DNA of 64,000 bases from Thioalkalivibrio paradoxus (GTDB lineage Bacteria > Pseudomonadota > Gammaproteobacteria > Ectothiorhodospirales > Ectothiorhodospiraceae). The stretch spans positions 1 to 64,000 of the forward strand of contig JAABSC010000001.1 of NCBI GenBank assembly GCA_011390565.1. Reading direction: 5' to 3'. Each line of letters starts with the position of its first letter. The stretch's first letter is position 1. The notes below the pieces were generated by a model. That model was not told where the DNA came from. It did not search any database and saw nothing but the letters and a program-made list of their open reading frames with translations. A program made the translations under genes and the position numbers. This document shows, one piece after another, positions 42,699 through 51,013 of this stretch.

Positions 42699-43451
42699 TC
42701 AGAGCTCCATCAGCCGTAGTTTTTCCTCTGCCGAAGGCTTGAGACTACGCGCTTCGTAGTACTCGAAAATCGCTTGCACCACGGCTTCGGGGGTGTCCAC
42801 CAGCGAGTATAGACTCAAGTCTTCCGGCGCGATCGTTCCCCGCGCAACCAGCGTATCCTCGAACCAGTCCAGCAGGCCCTTCCAGAACGTGCTGCCGACC
42901 AGCACGATGGGGATGCGGCAGGTCTTGCCGGTCTGCACCAGGGTCAGGATTTCCGCGAGTTCGTCCAGGGTGCCGAACCCGCCGGGAAGGACCACGTAGG
43001 CCGACGCATACTTCACGAACATCACCTTGCGCGCGAAGAAGTGCCGGAAACCCAGGCCGATGTCCTGATAGGGGTTCGACTGCTGTTCGTGAGGCAATTG
43101 GATATTCAGGCCGATGCTCGGGGACTTGCCCGCAAACGCGCCCTTGTTCGCGGCTTCCATGATGCCGGGCCCGCCGCCGCTGACGACGGCGAAACCCGAG
43201 TCCGACAGCTGGCGGGCGATTTCCTCCGCGAGCAGATAATCCGGATGTCTCGGGGGGATGCGGGCGGAACCGAACATGCTCACCGACGGCTTGATCCGCG
43301 CCAGGCGTTCAAAGCCCTCGACGAATTCGGCCATGATCTGGAAGATCTTCCAGCTCTCCCGGGTCAGCTCCGAGTCGTCGATGGGCGCGAGGCCGGGGTG
43401 ATGCGCGCGATCGCGGCCGTCCATGGGTGTGGGGATCTTGGGGTGGCTCAT
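42699..43451 (-). CDS. LOG-family protein (TIGR00730, Rossmann fold)
   Basis: LOG proteins are nucleotide phosphoribohydrolases; plant ones release active cytokinins and bacterial ones probably act on nucleoside monophosphates. The 250-residue product has the family motifs SGGGPGIMEAANKGAF at 91-106 and LPGGFGTLDELAE at 155-167. It belongs to the longer bacterial type with an N-terminal helical extension. It is divergent from polA and one base from DUF2782. Confidence 0.9.
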   Translation of the reverse strand: MSHPKIPTPMDGRDRAHHPGLAPIDDSELTRESWKIFQIMAEFVEGFERLARIKPSVSMFGSARIPPRHPDYLLAEEIARQLSDSGFAVVSGGGPGIMEAANKGAFAGKSPSIGLNIQLPHEQQSNPYQDIGLGFRHFFARKVMFVKYASAYVVLPGGFGTLDELAEILTLVQTGKTCRIPIVLVGSTFWKGLLDWFEDTLVARGTIAPEDLSLYSLVDTPEAVVQAIFEYYEARSLKPSAEEKLRLMEL

Positions 43452-43570
43452 GCGTCAAGCGTACCCCCCGGCGCGGCGGCGGACAAACCGCTTCACCGGG
43501 GTCGCCGCGGCACGCGCAGGCCGGGCGTCCACACGGTACACTTGCCGCAAGCCCAACACCCGCCGGCCCG

Positions 43571-46279
43571 ATGACCCAAGACGCCCCCCTGGTCCTGGTG
43601 GACGGATCGTCCTACCTGTACCGAGCCTTCCACGCGCTGCCGCCACTGACCGGTCCCGACGGGCAGCCCACCGGCGCGCTCTACGGTGTCGCGTCGATGC
43701 TGCGCAGGCTCCGTGCCGACTACCGGCCGCAGCGCATGGTGGTGGTGTTCGACGCCCCGGGGAAAACCTTTCGGGACGAGATCTACGCCGAGTACAAGGC
43801 CAACCGGCCGCCGATGCCGGAAGAACTCGTAGCCCAGGTGGAGCCCCTGCACGCTTTGGTGCGCGCCCTGGGGCTGCCGTTGCTGTGCATCCCCGGCGTC
43901 GAGGCCGACGACGTGATCGCGACGCTGGCGACCCAGGCCGAGCACCGCGACGAGCCTGTGGTGATCTCCACCGGCGACAAGGATCTCGCGCAGCTGGTCA
44001 GCGAGAGGGTGACGCTGGTGAACACCATGAACGGAACCGTGCTCGACCCCGAGGGCGTGCGCGAGAAGTTCGGCGTCGGCCCCGAACGCATCGTCGACTT
44101 CCTGACCCTGGTCGGGGACAGCGTCGATAACGTGCCGGGGGTCGACAAGGTGGGTCCGAAGACTGCCGCGAAATGGATCGCCCGGTATGGCAGCCTCGAC
44201 GAGGTGATCGCACACTCGGAGGAGGTGTCTGGCAAGGTCGGGGACAATCTGCGCGCGGCGCTGGGTCATCTGCCCCGGTCGCGCGAACTGGTCACCGTCC
44301 GGCGGGACGTCGACCTCGGCATCGACGAGCACGAACTGACGCTGGGCGAACCCGACGCCGAGCAGCTGCGCGCGATCTACACCCGCTGCGGGTTCCGGCG
44401 CTGGCTGGACGAACTGGGCAGCGCGCCCGAAGCCGCCGACGACCCCGGTGCGGCGGACACCGTGGCGCCCGATGCCGACTACCGCGCGGTGCGCACGGCG
44501 GCCGAACTGGAGGCGCTGCTGGAAAGCCTTCAAGCGTCCGCGCTCGTCGCGTTCGACACCGAGACCACGAGCCTGGACTACATGCAGGCCCGGATCGTCG
44601 GGCTGTCCTTCAGCGTGGAGCCCGGCGTCGGCTGGTATCTGCCGCTCGCCCATGAGGGGCCTGATGCCGAACCGCAGCTCGATCGGGAGCAGACGCTGGA
44701 ACGCCTGCGTCCCTGGCTCGAATCCGAGGACCGCGCGAAGCTCGGCCATCACCTGAAGTACGACCGCAACGTGCTGGCCAACCATGGCATCACGCTGCGC
44801 GGGATTCACGACGACACCATGCTCGAGTCCTATGTGCTGGACGCGGGCGCCAACCGCCACGATCTCGATTCGCTCGCGGAACGCCATCTCGCCCATCGCA
44901 CCATCACCTACGAGGACGTGGCCGGAAAGGGTGCCAGGCAAATCCCCTTTGCCGAGGTGCCCGTGGCCCGAGCCGTCGAGTATGCCGCCGAGGACGCGGA
45001 GGTCTGCCTGCGTCTGCACCGGGTCCTGGCGCAGCGCCTGGCCGCGGTCGAGGGGCCACGGTCGATCTACCGCGAAATGGAAATCCCGCTGGTCCCTGTG
45101 CTGTCCGACATCGAGCGCACCGGCGTGCGGGTCGATCCCGAGCTTCTGCGACGGCAGAGCGAGGAGCTGGCCGAGCGCATGAGCGAGGTCGCGGCGCAGG
45201 CCTTTGAAGAGGCCGGCGGCGAGTTCAACCTGGGTTCGCCCAAGCAGATTCAGGAAATCCTCTACGATCGGTTGGGGCTACCGGTGCTGGGGCGTACGCC
45301 CAAGGGGCAGCCCTCGACGGCCGAGGACGTGCTCGAGCAGCTGGCCACCGACTTTCCGCTGCCGCGGCTGATCCTCGAGCATCGTGGCCTGGCCAAGCTG
45401 CGCAGCACGTATACGGAGCGCCTGCCCGAGCGCATCGATCCCGACACCGGTCGCGTACACACTTCCTACCATCAGGCGGTGGCGGCGACCGGCCGGCTGT
45501 CCTCGTCGGACCCGAACCTGCAGAACATCCCGGTGCGCACCGAGGAGGGCCGCCGCATCCGGCAGGCGTTCATCGCCGAGCCTGGCCATCGGCTGCTGGC
45601 GGCGGATTACTCCCAGATCGAGCTGCGGATCATGGCGCACCTGTCCCGCGATGCGGGGCTGCTCGCGGCCTTCGCGGCCGGCCAGGACATCCACCGCGCC
45701 ACCGCGGGCGAGGTGTTCGGGCTCGATCCCGGGAACGTCAGCGGCGAGCAGCGGCGGGCCGCCAAGGCGATCAACTTCGGCCTGATCTATGGCATGTCGG
45801 CCTTCGGGCTGGCGCGCAACCTGGGGATCGAACAGGGCCGCGCCCGCGAATATATCGAGCGCTATTTCGCCCGCTATCCCGGGGTCAAGGTGTACATGGA
45901 GGCGGCGCGGGAAAAGGGCCGCGAGCAGGGATACGTCGAGACCCTGTTCGGACGCCGCCTCTATCTGCCCGAGATCAAGAGCCGCAACCCGGCACGCCGG
46001 GCGCAGTCGGAGCGGGTCGCGATCAACGCGCCGATGCAGGGCACGGCGGCCGACATCATCAAGCGCGCGATGCTGCGCGTGGCGGCGCGCCTGGAGAAGC
46101 AGGATCTGCCGGCCCGCATGATCATGCAGGTGCATGACGAACTGGTGCTGGAGGTCCGCGACGACGCGGTCGAAGCTGTGCGGGCCGCGGTGATCGAGGA
46201 TATGGCCTCCGCGGCGGAACTGGCGGTCGAACTGGTGGTGGATACCGGGATCGGCGAGAACTGGGACGCGGCGCATTGA
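43571..46279 (+). CDS. polA: DNA polymerase I
   Basis: Pol I fills gaps and removes RNA primers. The 902-residue product has the 5'-3' exonuclease domain first (LVLVDGSSYLYRAFHALPPL; GDKDLAQLV; VGDSVDNVPGVDKVGPKTA). The proofreading domain has intact acidic residues (FDTETTSLDYM), and the polymerase domain has DYSQIELRIMAHLS and MQVHDELVLEV. The frame is open 48 codons upstream; the ATG at 43571 matches the family. All three activities seem intact. Confidence 0.97.
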   Translation: MTQDAPLVLVDGSSYLYRAFHALPPLTGPDGQPTGALYGVASMLRRLRADYRPQRMVVVFDAPGKTFRDEIYAEYKANRPPMPEELVAQVEPLHALVRALGLPLLCIPGVEADDVIATLATQAEHRDEPVVISTGDKDLAQLVSERVTLVNTMNGTVLDPEGVREKFGVGPERIVDFLTLVGDSVDNVPGVDKVGPKTAAKWIARYGSLDEVIAHSEEVSGKVGDNLRAALGHLPRSRELVTVRRDVDLGIDEHELTLGEPDAEQLRAIYTRCGFRRWLDELGSAPEAADDPGAADTVAPDADYRAVRTAAELEALLESLQASALVAFDTETTSLDYMQARIVGLSFSVEPGVGWYLPLAHEGPDAEPQLDREQTLERLRPWLESEDRAKLGHHLKYDRNVLANHGITLRGIHDDTMLESYVLDAGANRHDLDSLAERHLAHRTITYEDVAGKGARQIPFAEVPVARAVEYAAEDAEVCLRLHRVLAQRLAAVEGPRSIYREMEIPLVPVLSDIERTGVRVDPELLRRQSEELAERMSEVAAQAFEEAGGEFNLGSPKQIQEILYDRLGLPVLGRTPKGQPSTAEDVLEQLATDFPLPRLILEHRGLAKLRSTYTERLPERIDPDTGRVHTSYHQAVAATGRLSSSDPNLQNIPVRTEEGRRIRQAFIAEPGHRLLAADYSQIELRIMAHLSRDAGLLAAFAAGQDIHRATAGEVFGLDPGNVSGEQRRAAKAINFGLIYGMSAFGLARNLGIEQGRAREYIERYFARYPGVKVYMEAAREKGREQGYVETLFGRRLYLPEIKSRNPARRAQSERVAINAPMQGTAADIIKRAMLRVAARLEKQDLPARMIMQVHDELVLEVRDDAVEAVRAAVIEDMASAAELAVELVVDTGIGENWDAAH

Positions 46280-46280
46280 G

Positions 46281-46757
46281 ATGGACGTGCAGAGACCGGT
46301 GATTCGATTCCTCCCTGTCGTCGCGCTGCTGTTGGCCGCGGCGGCACTCTGGATCTGGGCGGACCGCATGCTGCCGAAGGCGGACGACGCGGCCCTGCAG
46401 GTGCTGGGGCCCGAGGAATGCGACCTGAACGCCGGACCCTGTGGCGCTGTTCTGCGCTCCGGGGGCACGGTCGAGATCGGCATCGCGCCGGTGCCGGTGG
46501 TCGGGCTCCAGCCGCTGGTGCTCGACCTCGCGTTTTCAGCCCAGGATCCGGATTGGATCGAGATCGATCTGGTCGGTGTGGAAATGTTCATGGGTCACCA
46601 CCGTCCCCGTCTCGAGCGGGTGGGCCCCGGCGTATACCGCGGAGAGGTGACCCTGCCGGCCTGCGTGAGCGACCGCATGACCTGGGCCGCGACCGTGCTG
46701 CCGGAAGGCCGGGCGGAGCGCGCCGGGTTCCAGTTCCGGTTCACCAGTCGACGGTGA
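46281..46757 (+). CDS. Membrane-anchored periplasmic protein of unknown function, SCO-associated
   Basis: I do not recognise a named family. The 158-residue product has one N-terminal membrane helix (about 9-26) and a periplasmic beta-rich domain with two Cys in ECDLNAGPC and one in LPACVSDRMTW. The pattern FMGHHRPRLERVGPGVYRGEVTLPAC resembles small periplasmic proteins found beside SCO and cytochrome oxidase genes. A role in copper delivery is plausible but unproven. It is ten bases before the SCO gene. Confidence 0.75.
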   Translation: MDVQRPVIRFLPVVALLLAAAALWIWADRMLPKADDAALQVLGPEECDLNAGPCGAVLRSGGTVEIGIAPVPVVGLQPLVLDLAFSAQDPDWIEIDLVGVEMFMGHHRPRLERVGPGVYRGEVTLPACVSDRMTWAATVLPEGRAERAGFQFRFTSRR

Positions 46758-46767
46758 TCGACCCGTG

Positions 46768-47382
46768 ATGCGCGACGCTGTCTGGCTGGGAGTGGTGGTC
46801 GTCGCGATGGTGCTGATCGTGGCGGGTCTGCTTTGGCCGCGCTCGTCGCTGCCGCCGGAGGGGCACAGGATTCTGCCGATTGCGGAGGCTCCGGAAGGCG
46901 GCGACATCGAACTGCCGGCAAGCAGTACGGGTGAGGCCTTTCGCCTCGGCGATCAGGATGCCCGCTACTGGTGGGTCTACTTCGGGTATACCTCCTGCCC
47001 CGACGCGTGCCCCGTTTCGCTGGCCTTGATCTCCGGCGCGCTGTCGCGCCTGCCGGACGATCTTCGGGGGCGGGTGGGCGGCCTGTTCGTCAGCCTGGAC
47101 CCCGAACGGGACGACGAGGCGCGGCTGCGCGAGTACGCGAATCACTTCCACCCGGACATCGTCGCGGCCACCGGAGCCGATGTCCAGATCCGGGAGATCG
47201 CGGCGCGTTACGGGGTGTTCTACCGGCACACGGAGGTCGAATCCGCGCTGGGCTACGTGGTCGACCACACGTCCGCGACGTATCTGGTCGGACCTGCCGG
47301 CGAGTTGCTCGAGGTGCACCCGCATGGAACCTCGTCGAGCGAACTGCTCGCCGCTCTCGAGAAGCATCTCGCGAGCCGCTAG
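46768..47382 (+). CDS. SCO1/SenC family copper chaperone
   Basis: SCO proteins insert copper into the CuA centre of cytochrome c oxidase or act as periplasmic thiol reductases. The 204-residue product has an N-terminal membrane anchor (about 5-23) and a thioredoxin fold. The copper ligands are C77 and C81 in YTSCPDACPVS, with the distal histidine H167 in VVDHTSATYLVG. A GTG three bases upstream is an alternative start. The stop codon TAG touches the left end of an inverted-repeat element. Confidence 0.93.
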   Translation: MRDAVWLGVVVVAMVLIVAGLLWPRSSLPPEGHRILPIAEAPEGGDIELPASSTGEAFRLGDQDARYWWVYFGYTSCPDACPVSLALISGALSRLPDDLRGRVGGLFVSLDPERDDEARLREYANHFHPDIVAATGADVQIREIAARYGVFYRHTEVESALGYVVDHTSATYLVGPAGELLEVHPHGTSSSELLAALEKHLASR

Positions 47383-47539
47383 TGGGCCATGCGGGAAGTC
47401 CGGTGACTACGGAGCACAGCCAGAAGTGCCGGAGCCAGGCGGGCGAGTGCCGGAACAGCCACCCTGTTTCAAACGTGCCCAACGCAGCGCCGGTGCTTCT
47501 GGCGCAGCGATCTGATACAGAACTTTCCGCATGGCCCAC
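47382..47539. repeat. MITE-like element with terminal inverted repeats
   Basis: GTGGGCCATGCGGGAAGT at the left end returns inverted at the right end as ACTTTCCGCATGGCCCAC. Further inside, GCCAGAAG and CCGG blocks also match in inverted order over about 55 bases. The 158-base unit has no open frame of note. It begins in the stop codon of the SCO gene and is followed at once by the variable-arm hairpin element. Confidence 0.6.
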
Positions 47540-47545
47540 CAGTCC

Positions 47546-47675
47546 GGCGTTCGGGAGGGGTCGATGCCGTTTCCCGTTCCGGGGGTGTCGGCAGCAGGGA
47601 TGCTGCCGTCAAGCCTACAGCGATGTATTCACGGCGTCCCCCGGAACGGGAAACGGCATCGACCCCCGGCGCACT
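47546..47675. repeat. Variable-arm hairpin element, copy B
   Basis: The flank GGCGTTCGGGAGGGG (47546-47560) leads into a perfect 29-base inverted repeat, 47557-47585 with 47638-47666. It encloses a 52-base core beginning TGTCGGCAGCAGGGATGC. The right end is CGACCCCCGG. Core and flanks match copy A at 37571, while the arms are unrelated in sequence. Together with its neighbours this fills most of the 437-base gap between the SCO gene and engB. Confidence 0.8.
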
Positions 47676-47690
47676 GACCGTTGCGCGCCC

Positions 47691-47849
47691 GTAGCGGGAG
47701 GCATGGAACTTATTCGTCACACCTGCGTCCTATCACTAGGCGCTTAGCCCAGCGCCTCCCGCTACCCTCCCTGAGCGGGTTGGTTCCAGCCCCCCCTGCT
47801 GGAACCGCTCTTGCCCCGGTCACTCCCCTGTGGCCGGGGCATCTTTTTG
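47691..47849 (+). ncRNA. Candidate structured small RNA in the polA-engB interval
   Basis: Successive stems are visible. GTAGCGGGAGGC (47691) pairs with GCCTCCCGCTAC (47754). GGCGCT/AGCGCC (47739-47756) competes for part of it. GGTTCCAGC/GCTGGAACC lies at 47782-47806, and a GCCCCGG/CCGGGGC terminator stem with a T-run follows. Spot 42 in E. coli and ErsA in Pseudomonas occupy the same position between polA and engB, pointing the same way. No clear promoter was found, and the 5' end is a guess. Sequence similarity to either RNA is limited to the terminator. Confidence 0.4.
47813..47849 (+). terminator. Intrinsic terminator, 3' end of the candidate small RNA
   Basis: GCCCCGG and CCGGGGC form a 7-base stem, followed by ATCTTTTTG. 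The T-run lies inside the last codons of engB on the other strand. Confidence 0.65.
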
Positions 47850-48488
47850 TCCTCCTTTCGGACGCGAAGCGGCGGCGTCCGGGTCGGCTTCCTTCAGCCA
47901 TTCCAGCAGCAGCGACTGCAAGTCCTCGACACCTTCCCGTTTCAGGGCCGAAAACGTCTGCAGCGTGGCGTCCAGCCCGCGATCCTCCAGCCCCTTGCGG
48001 GTCGCGTACAACTGCCGCTGCGCCTCCGATCGGGACAGCTTGTCGGCCTTCGTCAGCACGACGTGCAGCCGCCTGGACTGCGGTCCGAGCCACTGCAGCA
48101 GGTTATCGTCCAGGGGGGTCAGCGGGTGCCGCACGTCCATGATGAGCACGAGGCCGGCCAGGCTTTCCCGCTCCCGAAGATAGTGCCCGATCAATCGATT
48201 CCAGTGTTCGCGCTGCCGGGGTGTGACCTTGGCATAGCCGTAGCCGGGCAGGTCGATGAGGCGGTGCCGGCCGTCGGGAGGCAGCTGAAAAACGTTGATT
48301 TCCTGGGTTCGGCCGGGCGTTCGACTCACGCGGGCCAGCGCTTTGCGGCCGCAGAGGGTATTCAGTGCGCTGGACTTGCCGGCGTTGGAGCGGCCGGCAA
48401 AGGCGAGTTCGGCTCCGGTGTCCTCGGGCAACTGGTCGAGGTGGGTCGCTCCAAGCAGAAACTCGGCTTCTCGAAAGGGGTTCTGCAT
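47820..48488 (-). CDS. engB: Ribosome biogenesis GTP-binding protein YihA/EngB
   Basis: EngB is a GTPase needed for large-subunit assembly. The 222-residue protein has P-loop GRSNAGKSS at 32-40, the G3 region DLPGYGYAKV, the G4 motif TKADK and SALKREG near the C-terminus. The C-terminal tail is disordered and overlaps a terminator on the opposite strand. It is divergent from cytochrome c4, an arrangement conserved in Pseudomonas and relatives. Confidence 0.96.
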   Translation of the reverse strand: MQNPFREAEFLLGATHLDQLPEDTGAELAFAGRSNAGKSSALNTLCGRKALARVSRTPGRTQEINVFQLPPDGRHRLIDLPGYGYAKVTPRQREHWNRLIGHYLRERESLAGLVLIMDVRHPLTPLDDNLLQWLGPQSRRLHVVLTKADKLSRSEAQRQLYATRKGLEDRGLDATLQTFSALKREGVEDLQSLLLEWLKEADPDAAASRPKGGQKDAPATGE

Positions 48489-48524
48489 GGGGATCCTGAA
48501 GTCGACGGCACGGGTTGGGATTCT

Positions 48525-48553
48525 TTGCCGGGTATCGGCACATATGCTATATA
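48525..48553 (+). promoter_or_regulatory. Putative sigma70 promoter of the cytochrome c4 gene
   Basis: TTGCCG at 48525-48530 is followed after 17 bases by TATATA at 48548-48553, about 90 bases before the start codon, in the divergent gap with engB. Confidence 0.6.
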
Positions 48554-48643
48554 AAGCGCCCCTTATTTTGGTTCCCCCCGGCCGGGGGACACAAGTCCCG
48601 GCCCTGCCGGCTCACGAGTTTTCAAGCTGGAGTATCCTCGATC

Positions 48644-49261
48644 ATGAATTACGTGCGTGCAAGCCTTTACGCGGTTCTGTCCCTGGCGCTTCTGCTGCCG
48701 ATGGCGGCGCAGGCCGGCGATCCGACGCGTGGTCAGCAATTGTCCCAGGCCTGTGCGGCCTGCCATGGCGCCGATGGGAACAGCGCGAACCCCGAGTGGC
48801 CGAAGCTGGCCGGGCAGCACGCCGAGTACATCTACAAGCAGCTGATGGACTACAAGGCCGGCCGTCGCGAAAACGCCCTGATGGCGGGCCAGGTCGCCAA
48901 CCTCGACGAACAGGACATGCGCGACCTCGGCGCCTTTTACGCGCGTCAGGAGATGTCGCCCGGCACTGCCGACGAGTCGCTGGCCGAGCGCGGTGAGCGG
49001 ATCTACCGTGGCGGCATCCCGGCCGCTGGCGTGGCTGCCTGCACGGCCTGTCATGGCGCCACGGGCCGTGGCAACCCCGCCGCGCTGTTTCCCATGGTCG
49101 CGGGCCAGCATGCGCAGTACAACTCGGATCAGCTTCGGTACTTCCGGAGCGCCCAGCGCGCCAACGATAACGGCCGCATGATGCGAAACCTGGCGTCCAA
49201 GATGTCCGATGCCGACATTCAGGCGGTTTCCGAGTACATGGCGGGTCTGCGGGCCGAGTGA
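48644..49261 (+). CDS. Dihaem cytochrome c4
   Basis: Cytochrome c4 is a periplasmic electron carrier to terminal oxidases. The 205-residue product has a signal peptide ending near AAQAG (about residue 24). It has two haem sites, CAACH at 37-41 and CTACH at 133-137, one in each half. Distal methionines are probable in ENALMAGQ and NGRMMRNLA. The open frame extends 43 codons upstream, but the ATG at 48644 gives the signal peptide. A strong terminator follows. Confidence 0.94.
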   Translation: MNYVRASLYAVLSLALLLPMAAQAGDPTRGQQLSQACAACHGADGNSANPEWPKLAGQHAEYIYKQLMDYKAGRRENALMAGQVANLDEQDMRDLGAFYARQEMSPGTADESLAERGERIYRGGIPAAGVAACTACHGATGRGNPAALFPMVAGQHAQYNSDQLRYFRSAQRANDNGRMMRNLASKMSDADIQAVSEYMAGLRAE

Positions 49262-49282
49262 TCCGGATCGGGACGCACGCGG

Positions 49283-49309
49283 AAAAGGGTGGCGCGGCCA
49301 CCCTTTTTT
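49283..49309 (+). terminator. Intrinsic terminator behind cytochrome c4
   Basis: AAAAGGGTGGC and GCCACCCTTTT form a stem with a GCG-type loop, ending in a run of six T. This is the clearest intrinsic terminator in the window. Confidence 0.85.
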
Positions 49310-49457
49310 GTGCGTGGTTCCTGCGGCGCGAGAGCATCGCGCGTTAAAGTACGGGCGAACGAATGCGGCGAAACCGCGTCGAACAACACACCTGACTCAA
49401 TGCGCGCCACCGGCACAGCCGGGTTACCGGCGCCCCAGAAACCCGAAGGAGACCTGG

Positions 49458-50090
49458 ATGATCAATCGACGTCGCTTTATCGGCTCCATGATCGGTGGCG
49501 GAGCGCTGCTCGCTGCGGGCACCTCGTTCGCCCGTGAGCCCGTGGCAGGTCGTGACTACCGTGCTCTGATCCCGCGTGTACCCACAGGGCTGCCCGAGGG
49601 GCGTGTCCAGGTCGTCGAAGTGTTCTGGTACGGTTGCCCGCATTGCTACAGCTTCGAGCCGCTGGTCGATGCGTGGAAGAAGAACTTGCCGGAGCACGTG
49701 GAGTTCAGCCATCTCCCGGCGCCATTCAACGATACCTGGGCTCGGCATGCGCGCGTCTACTTTGCCGCCAGCGCACTCGACGTGCTCGAACAGGTGCACC
49801 AGCCTTTCTTCGAGGCCATTCACGTCCAGGGCCGCAACCTGACTTCGGAGAGCGCCATCCTGCGTTTCATCGACCAGATCGGTCTGAATGCGGACGCCTT
49901 CGGCGCGATGATGCGCTCGCCCGAGGTGTCCGAACAGGTTGGAGACGCCAGCCTGCTGGTCCAGGCGTTCCAGGTCGAGGGGGTGCCGTCGATGGTTGTG
50001 GACGGCCGCGCGGTGGTTTCGGCCGGGATGACCGGCAGCCACGAGGCCATGCTCGAGGTGGTCGATCATCTCATCGCGCAGACTGCCTGA
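49458..50090 (+). CDS. dsbA: DsbA-like thiol:disulfide oxidoreductase with Tat-like signal
   Basis: DsbA introduces disulfides into periplasmic proteins. The 210-residue product has the active site CPHC at 60-63 within a thioredoxin fold with helical insertion, and the cis-proline segment VEGVPSMVVDGRAV. The N-terminus NRRRFIGSMIGGGALLAAG carries a twin-arginine-type motif, unusual for DsbA, which normally uses Sec/SRP. AAGGAG eight bases before the ATG supports the start. The order cytochrome c4-dsbA-nuclease-like gene is shared with Pseudomonas. Confidence 0.92.
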   Translation: MINRRRFIGSMIGGGALLAAGTSFAREPVAGRDYRALIPRVPTGLPEGRVQVVEVFWYGCPHCYSFEPLVDAWKKNLPEHVEFSHLPAPFNDTWARHARVYFAASALDVLEQVHQPFFEAIHVQGRNLTSESAILRFIDQIGLNADAFGAMMRSPEVSEQVGDASLLVQAFQVEGVPSMVVDGRAVVSAGMTGSHEAMLEVVDHLIAQTA

Positions 50091-50108
50091 TTCAACGGGG
50101 AGACTGCG

Positions 50109-50951
50109 TTGTCCCTAGCCAAGCTGGAGCAGACGGAGGGCGGTGAGCTGCAGCCCATCGAGGCCGAGACACCGCCCTCCGGGCGACGCCTGCGGCTGTT
50201 GAGCTTCAATGCTCAGGTGGGTATCCATTCGTCGAAGCCGCATCACTACCTGACCCATAGCTGGAAGCACCTGCTGCCCTACGGGGGCCGCATGACCAAC
50301 CTCGACCGTGTCGCGCAGTTCATTTCGGCCTTCGACGTGGTGGGGCTTCAGGAGCTGGATGCGGGCAGCCTGCGCAGCAACTACGTCGACCTGACGGCCT
50401 ATCTTTCCGAGCGTGGCGGCTTCCCTCACGCGTACACCCGTATCAACCGGGACCTGGGCACCTTCGCCAAGCACGCGATGGGCCTGCTTACGCGCATCGA
50501 GCCCGACCGGGTGACCATGCACCGGCTGCCGGGAAAGATTCCCGGGCGCGGTGCGATCGAGGCCCGCTTTGCGCTGGCCAATGGCGAAGACCTCGTGCTG
50601 TATCAGGTGCATCTGGCGCTGGGCCGGCATGCACGGCGCTCGCAGCTCGATTACATCGCGGAACGCCTCGCTCACGAGCCGCACGCGGTGGTGATGGGTG
50701 ATTTCAACTGCCACCCGGAGAGCCGCGAGCTCAAACACCTGGTTTCGCGCACCGGCCTGCAGGATCCCACACCCGGCGCCGCGACCTACCCGTCCTGGGA
50801 TCCGAAGCTGGTCTACGACCACATCCTGCTGACCCGGGATCTCAGCGTCAGCGACATGCGCGTCTACGACGTGCGGCTTTCCGACCACCTTCCAGTCGGC
50901 ATCGAGATCGAGCTTCCGGACAGGACCCCGTTCCGCCAGATACCGGCCTGA
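50109..50951 (+). CDS. Endonuclease/exonuclease/phosphatase family protein
   Basis: This fold includes nucleases and lipid or sugar phosphatases that use Mg2+. The 280-residue product has the family's catalytic blocks: LSFNAQVG near 31-38, GLQELDAGS near 79-87, VMGDFNCHPESREL with the Asp-Asn pair, YDHILLT and LSDHLPVGIEIEL with the terminal His. No signal peptide is seen, so it is probably cytoplasmic. The start is TTG with GGGGAG ahead. The substrate is unknown. Confidence 0.88.
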   Translation: MSLAKLEQTEGGELQPIEAETPPSGRRLRLLSFNAQVGIHSSKPHHYLTHSWKHLLPYGGRMTNLDRVAQFISAFDVVGLQELDAGSLRSNYVDLTAYLSERGGFPHAYTRINRDLGTFAKHAMGLLTRIEPDRVTMHRLPGKIPGRGAIEARFALANGEDLVLYQVHLALGRHARRSQLDYIAERLAHEPHAVVMGDFNCHPESRELKHLVSRTGLQDPTPGAATYPSWDPKLVYDHILLTRDLSVSDMRVYDVRLSDHLPVGIEIELPDRTPFRQIPA

Positions 50952-51013
50952 TTGCAGGATCGGCCGCCGGCCCGGTACAGTCACCCGTGCAAGCCACCCG
51001 ACGGGGAAAGCAG

